The notes under the pieces were generated by a model. That model saw nothing but the letters and a program-made list of their open reading frames with translations. It was not told where the DNA came from and did no database searches. Both the position numbers and the translations under genes were made by a program. A DNA stretch of 64,000 bases from Ceratothoa steindachneri. Its lineage: Eukaryota; Arthropoda; Malacostraca; Isopoda; Cymothoidae. Numbering within the stretch: the first letter of the stretch is position 1; the number at the start of each line of letters is the position of its first letter. Positions 10,991 to 22,764 of the stretch are shown here, piece after piece. Location of the stretch: NCBI GenBank assembly GCA_963969495.1, contig OZ018335.1:83496354-83560353 (forward strand), given 5' to 3'.

Positions 10991-13440
10991 TGATGAGTCG
11001 AAAGAGAATGTAAAACAACATAAGGGTTTCAAATTTCGTTAGGTGTCGAATAGTGTCATAACCAAGACACACAGAAAAGCAAAACGGGGACCAACAAAAA
11101 TAGTTCGACAAAATAGTTGAGAAGAGAATAAAATGAGGGAATGGACTTTGGCCTTTGGGCTGGTGGGCAGTCCTATCAAGCATTTCAACACATTTCCTAT
11201 TAAAGTCAGACAATCTCTTTAAAATTAATAACAAATATTGAAATGAGAATGGATGGCAAGCCCATTTTATTTCAGAGCGTGTAATGCCATCTTTCCTCAT
11301 TTTATTGGGTCTTTTTCAGAAGCGGCAAGTAAAGTTGGAGATTGAAAAACGGTACTAAAGACGACCCGAGAGAGTCAGAAGAACTAGGTTCTCTTGTGGC
11401 ACTTGGGTCGAGAGAATTTGCGGCCCCTCGGGGTTTATAGGCAGCTGGGGCATCCTAACATCACCCATCACTCAATGGGTGAATAGTGTAACAATTGATG
11501 GTATCTTACAAGAATGAAGGTATTTTCACCCGTCAAAAAATGAAAGGTGGAAAAGTTTTTATATTTTGTTTTGTTATAAACAAATGGAGGGTGTTTTAAG
11601 GACCTAATTTCCTTTACATAAATTAAAATAATTTATTTTGTAAAGATTTAAAAAGGGAGATATTAATAAACAAATAAATATGATCCAGTTTAAAGGTTTA
11701 AAGAAACAAAATTATACTCTCATTATTAATTTTATTTAGCTGTTCATTTATAGTCATAATATTCTTTCATATTCTCCTCTTTTTTTCTCAATCATTTCTC
11801 TTTTCCTTCCTTACACAACAAAGCAATGATAAGCGGATGTTCCTAATTCTCTTCTTTTTCCTAATACTCTTCTGATTCACTTTCTTAAAATATTCCTCTC
11901 CTATGGTTGTAAGTGCTGGACTTCTCGAAACACGACGACTCATCTATCCATAAAATGGAATGCTTCCCTCTAGAACCTCACGTCTAAATTCCTCAATTAG
12001 TCTATAATTTTCTTCATGCTTATCCCACATCCTTTCTGTCGGTCCTTCCATCTTTTTTTAGGAGACCATGAAAAATTAAGTAAAAATTAGGAAGAATTTT
12101 TAGGAGGTTAGGAGCTCGTGAAAATGATATAGTCGACCGGAATAAAGATACTCCACAACCGAGAAAACACAACCAGGCGATTACTTATATAAACTCGGTA
12201 TCACAGTTGGGAGACGAAGATCAAAAGTAAAGTACCTCAAATATTGAATAATAAAAACAAAAGTTAAATGACACGGCCTTTTTGCCTATCTATAATACAA
12301 ACAAGCTTTTTCAATTTTAATACTCAATGTCTATCTCATAAGGTCTTTCAGTTCATTCGAAAATGAAATAATTTTGAAAAGTTTTAAGGAGATTGGTTTA
12401 AGGAAAAGAGTTGAAAAAATATTTAGTTTTCAGCGAATTTTGGCTGGTCTAAATATAATATATTGAAGGAAAAGTGATTTAGAATTTGAAAAAGGAGTAA
12501 TTGAGGAACAAGACAAAGAATATTAGGGAAAATTAAAATAATCAATTTTATATATTGATAGTTTAATACAACTATATTTATATATGGAAGAGAGGAAGGT
12601 GGAACTGGGGTAATCAATGCCCTTGGTACAACTGAAACCTGGAGGAGATGCACAACATCACATCAAATACAAGTGAAAAAAAAATTGGCGAACTCTCTCA
12701 GGTCTCCTTTTTTCAAAATTTGAAATCTCTCAAGATCATATCTAAGCAGGTTCACTTACACTCAATGACAAGTGACGAAGGACGTTAATCTTTAAATTCC
12801 CGTCGTTGAGGTTTACAAATTCTATTTACTTAATAGGCTACTTCGTGTGTAGGATATTTTTATGTTTTCTTCGTTTAATTTCATTTCGAGCATTCCGGTC
12901 ATGTTCTGACGAATATTTTCATTTGTAGATGGCACTATCTATCTCGTCTATCATCCGTTAGTCGTAGAAGGTCATGAGATTCCTCCGCTTCTGCTGATTC
13001 TTCTATATGGGTTATTTCCTCTCTCGTGTGTTTGCTCATCTTCTGTATTTACTTCCTTGTTCTGTTTGTTTATCAGTGTGGTTACTGTGAGATTCTTCCT
13101 TAGTAAGTCATTTGATGTGCTGTTCTCCAGAAACCAAAGTTCCCCAGCCTTGGACTTATCCCTTGAGAGTGTTTTGAACTCTTAAGCAATGCCGCCAAAT
13201 AAGTTAAAACCTCGACTTCTATGTTAATATCCCTGTATCTAAATCCACGACCACTAAGCTAATCCAATTTTAGTATGTGTCCTTTTTTGGTGCAATCACC
13301 TCGGAAATGACCAACGTAATCCCATCCATAATTCTCTGTCTGTCTGTCTATCGCTCTCTCTCTTTGTTTCTCTCTTCCTAACTTCTGCTGCCTTTTTTTT
13401 TCTTTCTTTCCAACCTTTCTGTCTGAATGGGTTCCCATTT
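10991..13440. other. AT-rich non-coding stretch
   Basis: Only short chance frames. There is a pyrimidine-rich run at 13335-13415 ((TCTG/TCTC)n). I recognise no element between the GT array and the RT fragment that follows. Confidence 0.5.
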
Positions 13441-13990
13441 CAAGTGGTGTTCCTCAAGGTTCGCTCCTGGGACCACTACTGTTAATCATCTATGTTAACG
13501 ACATGGATGGTGACATGGTTGCGAAGATTTCTAAATTTGCCGATGATACCAAGCTTGGTATGAACGTTACAATTCAAGGAAATACAGCCAGCTTACAAGA
13601 AGATCTTCAGAAGATTGGGGAGTGTTCGGACACGTAGAAAATGCCTTTTAAGTGAACAAATACAAAATAATACATTTTGGCCATCGAACCCCCCAAGGGC
13701 GCTGCTGTTGAATGCAATGATACTGAAGGACTTGAGTGTAACTATCACTAGTGACCTCAAGTTCTCGAAGCAGGGTATTGAAGCAGAGAAGAAAGCCCAA
13801 ACGAATTTAGGCCACATAAAGCAACAGTTTGGATATCGGAAAAAGGAGATTGTACTCTGTTTGTACAACTTCCTTGTCCGGCCGCACCTGGAGTATGCCG
13901 TATAATTTTGGAGTCCTTTGTTTCGAAAGGATATTGCGAGATTGGAACGTGTGCAAGCCATGGCAACCAAACTGATTCCGTCTATCAGAC
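13441..13990 (+). pseudogene. CR1-like LINE reverse transcriptase fragment
   Basis: The + strand reads VPISSGVPQGSLLGPLL, a YVND turn, then KFADDTKLG (RT catalytic motif with A-D-D). A frameshift and stops follow, then 13731-13990 gives DLSVTITSDLKFSKQ, KKAQTNLGHIKQ, RPHLEYAV-stop-FWSP and LERVQAMATKLIP. The same order is seen in the intact CR1 ORF2 at 40261-43047, but the divergence is large, so this is a relative rather than a copy. It lacks the endonuclease and RT fingers at its left and stops abruptly at its right. Confidence 0.8.
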
Positions 13991-14655
13991 ATCTTCCGTC
14001 TCTTTTGCTCAGCTTCTTTCCGCCTAATTTTCCAGGCCGTTAACTATATTTATAGGCTAGTCGCATCCAAACCTTGGTCGGGGCCAAGAGTGGATGGATC
14101 AACCCCCACTCTCTTGTCTCCGGTTTAGGGCGGTTAACCCGACCCTACCATTCTCCCCATCTCCCGTGTGTTGAGGTCCATTCTCTAAACCCAAAACTTA
14201 TTTATACCTTGGGCACTCTTGCTGCAGCTGACATCTAGGAGACTGTGTGCTCTTCCAGCCCAAACGAGGGCAGTTTTCCTTCCCGGCCGGAATACCCCAT
14301 TTGCACTTCCTCCAACTTTACCGCTTTCTCCACAGATCTCGTGTGGAAGATATTACGTTATTTTATTGGTAGGACTATGGTTCTCGGAAGTCTTGGTACA
14401 AACTGTCTCTCGGCTTTAGTTGTTCGCTATCATAACATACTATAGATGGTCATGTTACTTCTTGGTCCTGCCTCTAACAGTGATTATTTTCAGTCGAAGG
14501 TTTGTGGTGGTCTACTGGTAATGGTTTTGTCACTGTATTATTTTTTGTTATTCTTACAGGCAAAAATTGACGAGATTTTAACTGTTTGTGGGTGGTGATT
14601 TTGTTGTTTTTCAAAGATAAATGAAGCGTTTTGCGACTTTTAAAATGGTAATTCT
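13991..14655. other. Non-coding stretch after the RT fragment
   Basis: Moderately GC-rich at first (14040-14330), then AT-rich. It may be the 3' end of the LINE fragment, but no motif confirms that. Confidence 0.35.
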
Positions 14656-14659
14656 TCAA

Positions 14660-15310
14660 CTAAACATGGCAAGTATGTAATCAACTTAATGCAAGAGAAT
14701 AGTCAGTATGTAATCAAACTTATCCAAAAGAATGGCAAGTATGTAATTACAGCTATGCGAGAGAATGTCAAGTATATAATAAAATCGTAGAAAGAGAACG
14801 GCGAGTATGCCGTTAACACAATGCAAGAGAATGGCAACTATGTAGTTAAACCAATGCAAGAGAATAGCAGGTTGGTAACCAACTCAAGGCAAGAGAATGG
14901 CAAGCATATACTCGACCTAATCCAAGATAATGTCAAGTATTTAATCGCCGCATGCAAAATAATAGTATTTAGGTAATCCCCCAATATTAAATACTAGCAA
15001 CTATGTAATCACTGCACACAAGTAATGGCAAGTATGTAGTCAATCCAGTGCACAAGAATGGCAAGTATATAATCAAACTTATGAAAGAGAATGGTAAGTA
15101 TGTAATCAAATTAACACAAGAGAATGGCAAGTATGAAATTAAACGATTGAAAGAGAAATGACAATTGTGTAATCAACTCAATTCAAGAGAATAGTTTGTA
15201 GGAAATACACCCAATGCAAGAGATTAGCAGGTGCAAGTAGGAAATAAAACTAATGCAAAGGAAGAGCAAGTATGTAAACAACGCATTCAAGAGAATGGCC
15301 AGTAACTAAT
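14660..15310 (+). repeat. Minisatellite with a unit of about 33 bp
   Basis: About 19 degenerate units. The consensus is close to GGCAAGTATGTAATCAA followed by CTTATGCAAGAGAAT; unit lengths range from about 30 to 36. A 33-bp period equals 11 codons and one frame gives N-G-K-Y-V-I-x-L-M-Q-E repeatedly, but stops and indels break it. Confidence 0.85.
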
Positions 15311-15354
15311 CATCAAAATCTTCCCAAGCTTAAATTTCCTTTTCTCCTGTACAC

Positions 15355-15370
15355 CTCTCTCTCTCTCTTT

Positions 15371-15417
<47 letters not shown>
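15355..15417. repeat. (CT)n-(TA)n microsatellite
   Basis: A short CT run leads into about 22 TA dinucleotides. Confidence 0.95.
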
Positions 15418-15420
<3 letters not shown>

Positions 15421-15439
15421 TGAAACAAAGGGAAGAGGG

Positions 15440-16080
15440 AGAAAAAGAGAGGAAGATAAATAAAATAATGTTGATACAAAATCAAAGCAATAATTAAAAT
15501 AACACATCGGTTTCCCCTAAAAATTCAAATTGCCCCCCCCAAAAAAATAAATATAAGTCAAAGCTAATTTCTTTAAGAATGAGTTTTTCATAACAACTTT
15601 AATTTTAAAAAGGCCGAGGGGAAATGTAAAAGATATTAAATTGGCTTATACATACACATTCAACAGGGTTTGTTTTATTTACAGCCTTCCTAACATTGTA
15701 TTTATGCCGATTAATACGGACAGATAATTGCATTCCTGTCTGTCCAAAATATTTACTTGGACAAACAGACATTGGACCGAATAGACTCCCGAATATTATT
15801 ACAATTATTGTGAACTAGAATGTTTTTAATTGTTGACTCATATTTAAAAGCAACTGAAATGTTAAATTTTTTAAAAGACGAAAAAGGTCAATGAAACAAA
15901 CAAATGAATATAAGAGTTTGAATTAGTAGGTTTACGATAGATGGAGTATTTAAAACCAGTCGGTGTTCTATGAATAAGAATATCTAGAAAGGGTAGGGTT
16001 CTATTTTTTTCAACCTGATGGGTAAATTTAATCGACTCTTCGTAAAAATCTGTCCCTTCATATTACTAAGGCCGATAAGT
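15440..16080 (-). pseudogene. Penelope-like element, GIY-YIG end, inverted copy
   Basis: Reverse complement of the 3' half of the neighbouring plus-strand copy. Landmarks shared with 17180-17600 are TTATTACAATTATTGTGAAC, TTTACTTGGACAAAC and GTCAAAGCTAATTTCTTT. It encodes, in reverse and broken, the GIY-YIG nuclease region. It ends near 16080, where the plus copy begins, giving a tail-out inverted pair. Confidence 0.75.
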
Positions 16081-16099
16081 CTGAACTGTTGTGATTATG

Positions 16100-17660
16100 G
16101 ATAAAAATTCTTATATTACTAAAATATATGATTTATTAAGTGATCATGCTACTTACCCCCCAGTATTGAAAGATCCAATCATACAAGTTTATAGTAATTT
16201 CCATAAAAATGTACGGCTGTTTCTTAAGAATTTCCTGAATTAGTTTCAAAATTCGTATGGACTTGTAAAAACGAACGAACCAAACTTCCCTTCACGCCCT
16301 ATTATAAGTTCTGTTAGTTCTCTTTCTTATACTCTCTCTAAATGGCTTACTTCTTTTCTTACACCTCTAGTTGGGACCATTTCTCATTCACATGTTACCT
16401 TATTTCTAAATTCAATGCCATTTCGTTTCCAAATAATTTTACCCTTGTTAGTTTCGATGTCTGCTCATTATTTACCAAGGTTCCAGTTAAAGATCTTTTC
16501 AATTTCCTCAATAATAAATTGCAAAATATTGTTCTACCCGTACCTGCTACTCTATTTATGAAACTTATTTCTTTTTGTACCCCTAAAATGTAAGTTTTCT
16601 TTCGATTTCAAATATTATATTGAAAAGTTTGGATTCGCCTTGGGTAATAGTTGCCTTTCGCCTGTTCTCTCTAACTTATATATGGAGTTTGGTACAGGTA
16701 AAGGATGATGTCGTTTAACTGTGGCCCAATTCTAAAGATGTTAATAGCTTTCTTACTAAACTTAATTCACTCGTCCCTTCTATTAAATTTAGCCATGAGG
16801 TTCAAAATAATATAACCCTTCCTTTACTCGATCTTATTATTCATAGAACACCGAGTGGTTTTGAATAGTCCATCTATCGCAAACCTACTAATTCAAACTC
16901 TTATATTTAATTTTACTCTGCGCATAATCCCAAAGTCAAACGTTCCATTTTTGCTTTACGAGTTGTTAGTCCTGAATATATGGATTCTAAATTCACCAAT
17001 ATCTCTGAAATTGGCAATAAACTATGTTACTCTTACCCCTTCCTTCTAAATTGTCTTTCTTATGCAAAACGACGATCTTTTTATGCAGCTCCGGCTATCC
17101 CTTCTAATGTTAAATACATTTTCGTTTTACCCTTCTCTGTTTGCTTTATGACCTTCCGCGTCTTTTAAAAACTTTAACATTTCAGTTGCTTTCAAATACG
17201 AATCAACTATAAAAACATTCTAGTTTACAATAATTGTAATAATATTGGAGGAGTCTATTCGGTCGAATGTTCGGTTTGTCCAAGTAAATATTTTGGACTT
17301 CCAGAAAAACAATTATTAGTCTGTAATAATCAGCATAAATACAATGTTAGGAGAGGCGGAAATAATAGTGCGTTTTTTGTGCATATGTCCGAAAATAAAC
17401 TCTTAATTAATTGGAATTCAGCAAAATTTATTTTTCGCTCAAATGACTCAATTAAAAGAAACCTTGCTGAATGTTCATGTATAAACCAATTTAATAACTT
17501 TATAATTTCCCCTGACCATTTTAAAATTGATGTTAATATGAAAAAAACTCATTCTAAAAGAAATTAGCTTTGACTTATATTCCTTTTTAGGGGGCAATTT
17601 TCATTTTTAGACTATCGATTTATCCGCTAATCGTTTTAACCCTTTCGGCTCTGTTCTTGT
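16100..17660 (+). mobile_element. Penelope-like retroelement, RT plus GIY-YIG, decayed
   Basis: RT: K-T-N-E-P-N-F-P-S-RPIISS and TLSKWLTSFLTPLVGTISHS near 16260-16400. Motif A, LVSFDVCSLFTKVPV, is in the open frame 16342-16593. FALGNSLSPVLSNLYMEF is near 16630-16690. The YVDD box is damaged (near 16700). LPFLDLIIHR and I-Y-R-K-P-T-N lie near 16820-16890. GIY-YIG domain: NNCNNIGGVYSVECSVCPSK at about 17230-17290, then a long tail in 17379-17567 with N-K-L-L-I-N-W-N-S-A-K-F. PLEs are known to pair this RT with a GIY-YIG nuclease. Stops and frameshifts split it into at least four pieces, so it is inactive. It is followed by a PLE terminal block and a TA tract. Confidence 0.85.
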
Positions 17661-17829
17661 CTCTTCCTTGCCTCTCGGTTTGACCATGCTACCTGTTATA
17701 GCTAAATCTTAATGTGAATTTACCCTTCTCTCTCATCCATCCTTTTTGGTGATTTCTTGTCTTAGAGGCTGTCCTTTATCATTTTCTAGCTTAAATATAC
17801 GCTTATTATATTATTTTCTCTTTTAGTTA

Positions 17830-17905
17830 TCCTTTAGGATGAACTGATTAAAGTTCGAAAGTACTTGGAAGCACCTTTTCAGTATCCCTGCGGGACATTG
17901 CATTC

Positions 17906-17908
<3 letters not shown>
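17830..17908 (+). repeat. PLE terminal block
   Basis: Begins GGATGAACTGATTAAAGTTC then GAAAGTACTTGG, and runs through CTTTTCAGTATCCCTGCGGG to ATTCATATATA. The same block occurs at 21370-21450 (+), 33150-33205 (+) and, inverted, at 19442-19480, 21290-21345 and 33095-33150. It contains a GAACT/AGTTC stem directly before GAAA, similar to the hammerhead-like cores reported in PLE terminal repeats. The core here is mutated. Confidence 0.55.

Positions 17909-17971
<63 letters not shown>
17909..17971. repeat. (TA)n microsatellite
   Basis: About 30 TA units directly after the PLE terminal block. Confidence 0.95.
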
Positions 17972-17974
<3 letters not shown>

Positions 17975-17989
17975 CGAGGGTTAGTAAGT

Positions 17990-18779
17990 GGGTAATCCCA
18001 CTCCCACTTCCTTGGGATATATTATAATTCCGGACCAAGGTAAAGGGGAGGGGAGATGCAGCCAATACACCTACCGTAGCCACTTCCGGTGAATATGAAT
18101 TACCTGGCTGCTCCCCTTTTGATCAAAGTTAAGATAATGATCCCCTGAATGTGTTCTCACTCAGTAAATCCAGTCATGGGTGGACTTATTTAATAATAAG
18201 AATTAAGCCGAGTGGATTGCTTTTCAATTGCCAAAGGATCGTACAAAATAGTTAAACACACATAGACAAAAATAATCTTTAATATACATGAATTAGAAAT
18301 ATGAAATAGCATTTATAGGTATGAATAGGATTAGTCTTGGCACAGATTAGGTAAGTCTGTATAATGTCGTGGGGATTACACTTGAAATCTACGTACTAGG
18401 ATGCTTTTGGCTTAATTGCACCCGACAGAATGAATTGAATAATATTATGGAATCAAGCACTGAATTAATCCCTTTTAATAATCAAGGTTATGAGCTCGGG
18501 ATGGAAATTCTAGTTAGCGGTTAAACTAGTGAAGCTAGTGGAGGGGATAATTTACTTTGACAATACCTTTGAGTTCCTAAGTATTTGGAGAATGACGGTG
18601 AATGTCTTCTTCTTCTGACGATGTTCGCACTTAGCTCGGTCGTCCGAGGTTACCGAATGTAGGGGGGTAATTCTAGACCGGTGTCCTGATACATTGATGC
18701 TAGGCCGGATCGTGAAGGCGAGCCAAACTGTAATATGAAGGCACAAGTAATATGGTACATGTAATATTATCATTAGTGT
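17990..18779. other. Non-coding stretch, LTR-like composition
   Basis: AT-rich first half and GC-richer second half (18600-18740). It starts TGTGTCGAGGG right after the TA tract. The composition resembles the LTRs at 43938 and 49118, but I see no matching terminus or duplication, so it stays unassigned. Confidence 0.3.
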
Positions 18780-18853
18780 TGTGTTACCAGAATTTCATTT
18801 TCCTTGTGGCTTTAAATACACCTATATATCATGCGTCATGTGATTTTCAATTA
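18780..18853 (+). repeat. SINE tail fragment
   Basis: Contains TTTCATTTTCCTTGTGGC and ends GCGTCATGTGATTTTCAATT, which is identical to 53784-53803 at the end of the second SINE copy. Only the tail is present. Confidence 0.6.
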
Positions 18854-18964
18854 TTACAAACAAAAAAGCCCGTGCCCCTTCTTATAGAAAATTACATGGC
18901 TGGTCTCTCATTGGGGAAAAACCTACAGTTCGTTATTCAAAAGGCTTTTTGAATCAACCTTTTG

Positions 18965-19182
18965 GGGGGTTGAGTATGGTTGCTCTGCCAATGAGCGATT
19001 GATAGCACAGGTTCAAATCCAACTTCTTTATAAAATTTTCATGTAACTGCTAAAATAGTTTACCCTATCTTTCCGTTCTCTACATCTCCCATTTTGCTTT
19101 TTAAGCTTTCATTGGTAGATGTAAAATTTCCTTAGAGTTTTTCCGTGTTTTTACCAATTTTCATTTCACTCGGGCCTTTACA
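18965..19182 (+). mobile_element. tRNA-derived SINE, copy 1
   Basis: The head holds a pol III A-box-like TGGTTGCTCTGCC (from 18977) and a B box GGTTCAAATCC at 19010-19020, about 30 bp apart as in a tRNA. The body AACTTCTTTA..TTTTCATG..TTCTCTACATC..AAGCTTTCATTGG aligns along its length with 53597-53710. The tail CCAATTTTCATTTC..GGCCTTTA runs into CA/TA microsatellite. It is not a functional tRNA: the cloverleaf is not closed. Confidence 0.7.
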
Positions 19183-19870
<688 letters not shown>

Positions 19871-20189
19871 GAAACCGATGTGTCAATTTAATTATTGCAT
19901 TGATTTTGCATTAACATTATTTTATTTCTCTCCCTCTCTCCTTGTTCCTTTACCCTTCGTTTCAATTTACTTCTCGTGTCTCTCCTAATCTCCCTCTTTA
20001 GACTATCACTTTATCCGTTAATCTTTTTAAGACTTTTGGCTCTGTTCTTTACTCTTTCTTGCCTCTTGGTTTGATAATTTTTTTTGGTCGCCGTTTTTTT
20101 AAAGTTTATTTTTTTGATTTTGTATGTTTTTTTTTAGTCGATCTCCCCAAAAATCCCCCAACTAATCCACGTCCAGGATATATAAAAAT

Positions 20190-20420
20190 CAAGTTTTATT
20201 AGTTATTTCCTTTTATTGATTGCGTACAATCATTGTTCAATTAAAGCTTCGTTAGGATTTTGGTAGGCTCGTCAGAGCACCATAAATATATCCGTAAGTA
20301 CTTTGGACGCGGGAAGCGCCAGACGCGCATTTACACCAGCAAGAAGTCATCTTTTGAGCGATTGCGTCATCACTGAGTTTGAGAAACCACCCTTCCATAC
20401 GTTGGATTCGTACCTCGTCG
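20190..20420 (-). repeat. Dispersed repeat R1, copy 2, overlapping a 120-aa frame
   Basis: Reverse complement matches 1300-1455. On the minus strand 20252-20614 is open for 120 codons and ends in PKS-stop inside the repeat, just before the AATAAA-containing end. The protein has no domain I recognise. If R1 is the 3' end of a coding retroelement, this frame could be its C-terminus. Confidence 0.5.
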
Positions 20421-20883
20421 TCAGATCTCGCCAGCAGATCTCCCTTCGTGAAGCTTTGGCCCCTGTTCTGAGGAAAGCTATCGAGCCCTTTCAAGATTCC
20501 CGTTGTGTCGAGATTGAGACTTCCTGCCGATCCACATAATCGTCTCAAGCTGAGATTACATCTCTCTGGAGCAAAGAAATCCTTAATCTTCATCAAGGAG
20601 TAATCAAACCCCATATTTGAGGCTTCCCCGTCAGGAAAACCTTAAGTATCTTCTCGAAGACCTGCACTGTGGTCTTCCCCACCCCCACCAATCTTCCATT
20701 GCCATCTCAAGATTTCCTTGTCAATCACCACCCGCATTCACCTATTGTTTTGAATTCCCACTAAATTGTAATTTATATTTCATGTTCGGGATAACGTTAA
20801 TTTTGTTCTTTCCGAGTAACTGTCATATCAGAAATTGACACAATTAATTTAACTACCTTCATTAAGTTATTTTTTTCTCCCTT

Positions 20884-20930
<47 letters not shown>

Positions 20931-21245
20931 TCAATAACTCCTTAATTTAAGAAGGGGATTTTTTTGAGTATTTGAATAATAATTTCATCTAAGTTTGGTT
21001 ATGACTTATGTTTTTTATCAATGTTATTTCTAATAATTCGTTTATAATATAAAAACAAAATGGTGAAGTTCAGAAAATTTAACCATGGCTCCGTTGCTTT
21101 AGATTTTATACTTTACTTTTAGTAGCGAAGCGCAAGCTCCCACGTAGGGGGAAGTGTCGAAGCAATTGTCTGGTATATATATAAAGAACTCCATAGTGTT
21201 TTCCGGTTATTTACTTCCTCCACCCATTTTCATATATATATATGG
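20421..21245. other. Non-coding stretch with a (TA)n tract
   Basis: 20886-20929 is a (TA)n tract of about 22 units. The rest is AT-rich with no recognised element beyond the 120-aa frame noted at 20252-20614. Confidence 0.5.
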
Positions 21246-21444
21246 ATAGGAGAAACTCACAAAGTAGCGCGTGAGTAGAGCAATAAATGCAAAACATCCC
21301 ACAGGAAAATGAAAGGAGGAATACAAGTATTTTCCAACTTGTTTAGTTCATTATCAAGGAATAATTCGTTATTCCTTGATAATGAACTAAACATGTTCAA
21401 AAATACTTGGGAATCCGCCTCTCTCTTTCCTCTGGGATATTTTG

Positions 21445-21480
<36 letters not shown>
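21246..21480 (+). repeat. PLE terminal blocks as an inverted pair, ending in (TA)n
   Basis: A short hairpin ACTCAC..GTGAGT (21254-21275) is followed by an inverted terminal block (CATCCCACAGGAAAATGAAA). Next comes a near-perfect palindrome around 21364 (TTTAGTTCATTATCAAGG on both arms), then the forward block AATGAACTAAACATGTTC to TACTTGGGAATCC and CTGGGATATTTTG, and a TA tract. The same hairpin plus block order is present at 33060-33205. Confidence 0.6.
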
Positions 21481-21484
<4 letters not shown>

Positions 21485-22764
21485 GTTCTATTATTACAGA
21501 TCGAAGTTAGCAGTAAATAAAACAGTGTTAGTGGTGAAAATTTATTGATTTCACTATTGGATCATGTTATCTGAGTCATGGCAATTATGTGTGAAAAATA
21601 ATATCGCCTAAATGTCCATTAAGGATTCAGCGTCACACCTCCACTCGATAGTCAAAACTTTTGATGAAGTATCTGCATAGTTTGTTCTCCATCTCACCAA
21701 TATGCCTTATTATCTCATCCTTCAGCTGTTGAAATGTTGTTGGCTTGTTTCCATAGACCTTACTTTTGAGATGACACCACAGGAAGAAATCTAAAGGCGT
21801 TAAGTCACACGATCGTGGTGGCTAATTGACCTCGCTGTTTCGAGAGATGATGCGACCTGGGAACTTCCATTCAATAAACCATTGTTTCATTGGCTATGTG
21901 TCATGGTGAAACCCCAAATCTTCGACATTCATAGAATTCAATTCAAGCCATAAAAAGTTGGTTATCATTTTACGGTATCGCTCGCCTGTCACCGTAACAG
22001 AATTCCCGGCATCATTTTCGAAGAAAAAAGGCCCAATGATTTTACTAGCCAAAATTGCGCACCAAACAGTGACCTTTTGTGGATGCAGTGGCTTTTCAAC
22101 AATCTTCCTGAGATTTTCATCAGCCCAAATGTGACAATTCTGCTTATTAACGAATCCACCAAGATGAAAATGGGCTTCATCACTAAATATTTTTTTTGGA
22201 AAAAAATCTTCATCGACTTGTCTTTTCTCGTGCACTTAATTGACAAACGTACGGTGCTTCAAATGGTCAGCAGTCTTCAGTTTTTGTGTCATTTTAATTT
22301 TGTAAGCCTGTAGAGAAAAATCTTTTGTCAAAATTCGATGTAACATTGTTGTGGACAGTTTTAATTCCTGCGCGCGATTATGAATAGAGGTGCCTGGATC
22401 TTCGACCACATTCTTACGCAATGCAGGAATGTTTTCAGCTGAACGGCATAAACGAGCACGCAATGGCGTTTGCATATCTGCCACCGACCCCGTTTGTTTG
22501 AATTTACGAACAATTTTTTCAATTGCACTCACGGTTCGTCGATTATGTTGACCAAAAAAATCACGAAGTGCCTGAAATGCGTTTCTGATTGAACGTCCAT
22601 TTTAGTAATAGGCTTTGGTAATTTTAACACGTTGTTCGATTAGTAAACTTTCCATGGTTGAAATTGCCAAAGACTGAAGTTGTCAAATCTGAAAGAAAAC
22701 GAAAAACTCATTAGATACTTAAACTTAACTTAGATTTAAATTGGTCCAAGTTATTGGAACACCC
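21481..22764 (-). mobile_element. rosa-type (DD41D) mariner transposon, copy 1
   Basis: Terminal inverted repeats GGGTGTTCTATTAT at 21481 and, reversed, GGGTGTTCCAATAAC ending at 22764, inside TA-rich flanks. The transposase reads from ATG 22655 to about 21588 on the minus strand, broken by stops. The HTH part is MESLLIEQRVKITKAYY then KIVRKFKQTGSV. The DDE part is FSDEAHFHLGGFVNKQNC (first D), VTVWCA, FFFENDAGNSVTVTGERYR, a damaged second D (HHD for QQD), and TPLDFFLW (third D). Spacing measured on copy 2 is 41 residues between second and third D, which defines rosa/DD41D. Inactive. Confidence 0.85.

Noticed and set aside
7854..11042. Gly/Val-rich open frames resembling silk or cuticle proteins
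   Set aside because: They follow from the GGT/GTA composition, change frame often, and lack start context, signal peptide or conserved domain.
14660..15310. CRISPR-like array
   Set aside because: No constant repeat with distinct spacers; it is a continuous degenerate minisatellite in a eukaryotic genome.
18977..19020. Functional tRNA gene
   Set aside because: A and B boxes are present but the acceptor and anticodon stems do not close; the same sequence continues into a dispersed SINE body.
20303..20539. Plus-strand 78-aa frame as an exon
   Set aside because: Opposite strand to the longer 120-aa frame and to the R1 repeat orientation; no splice or domain support.
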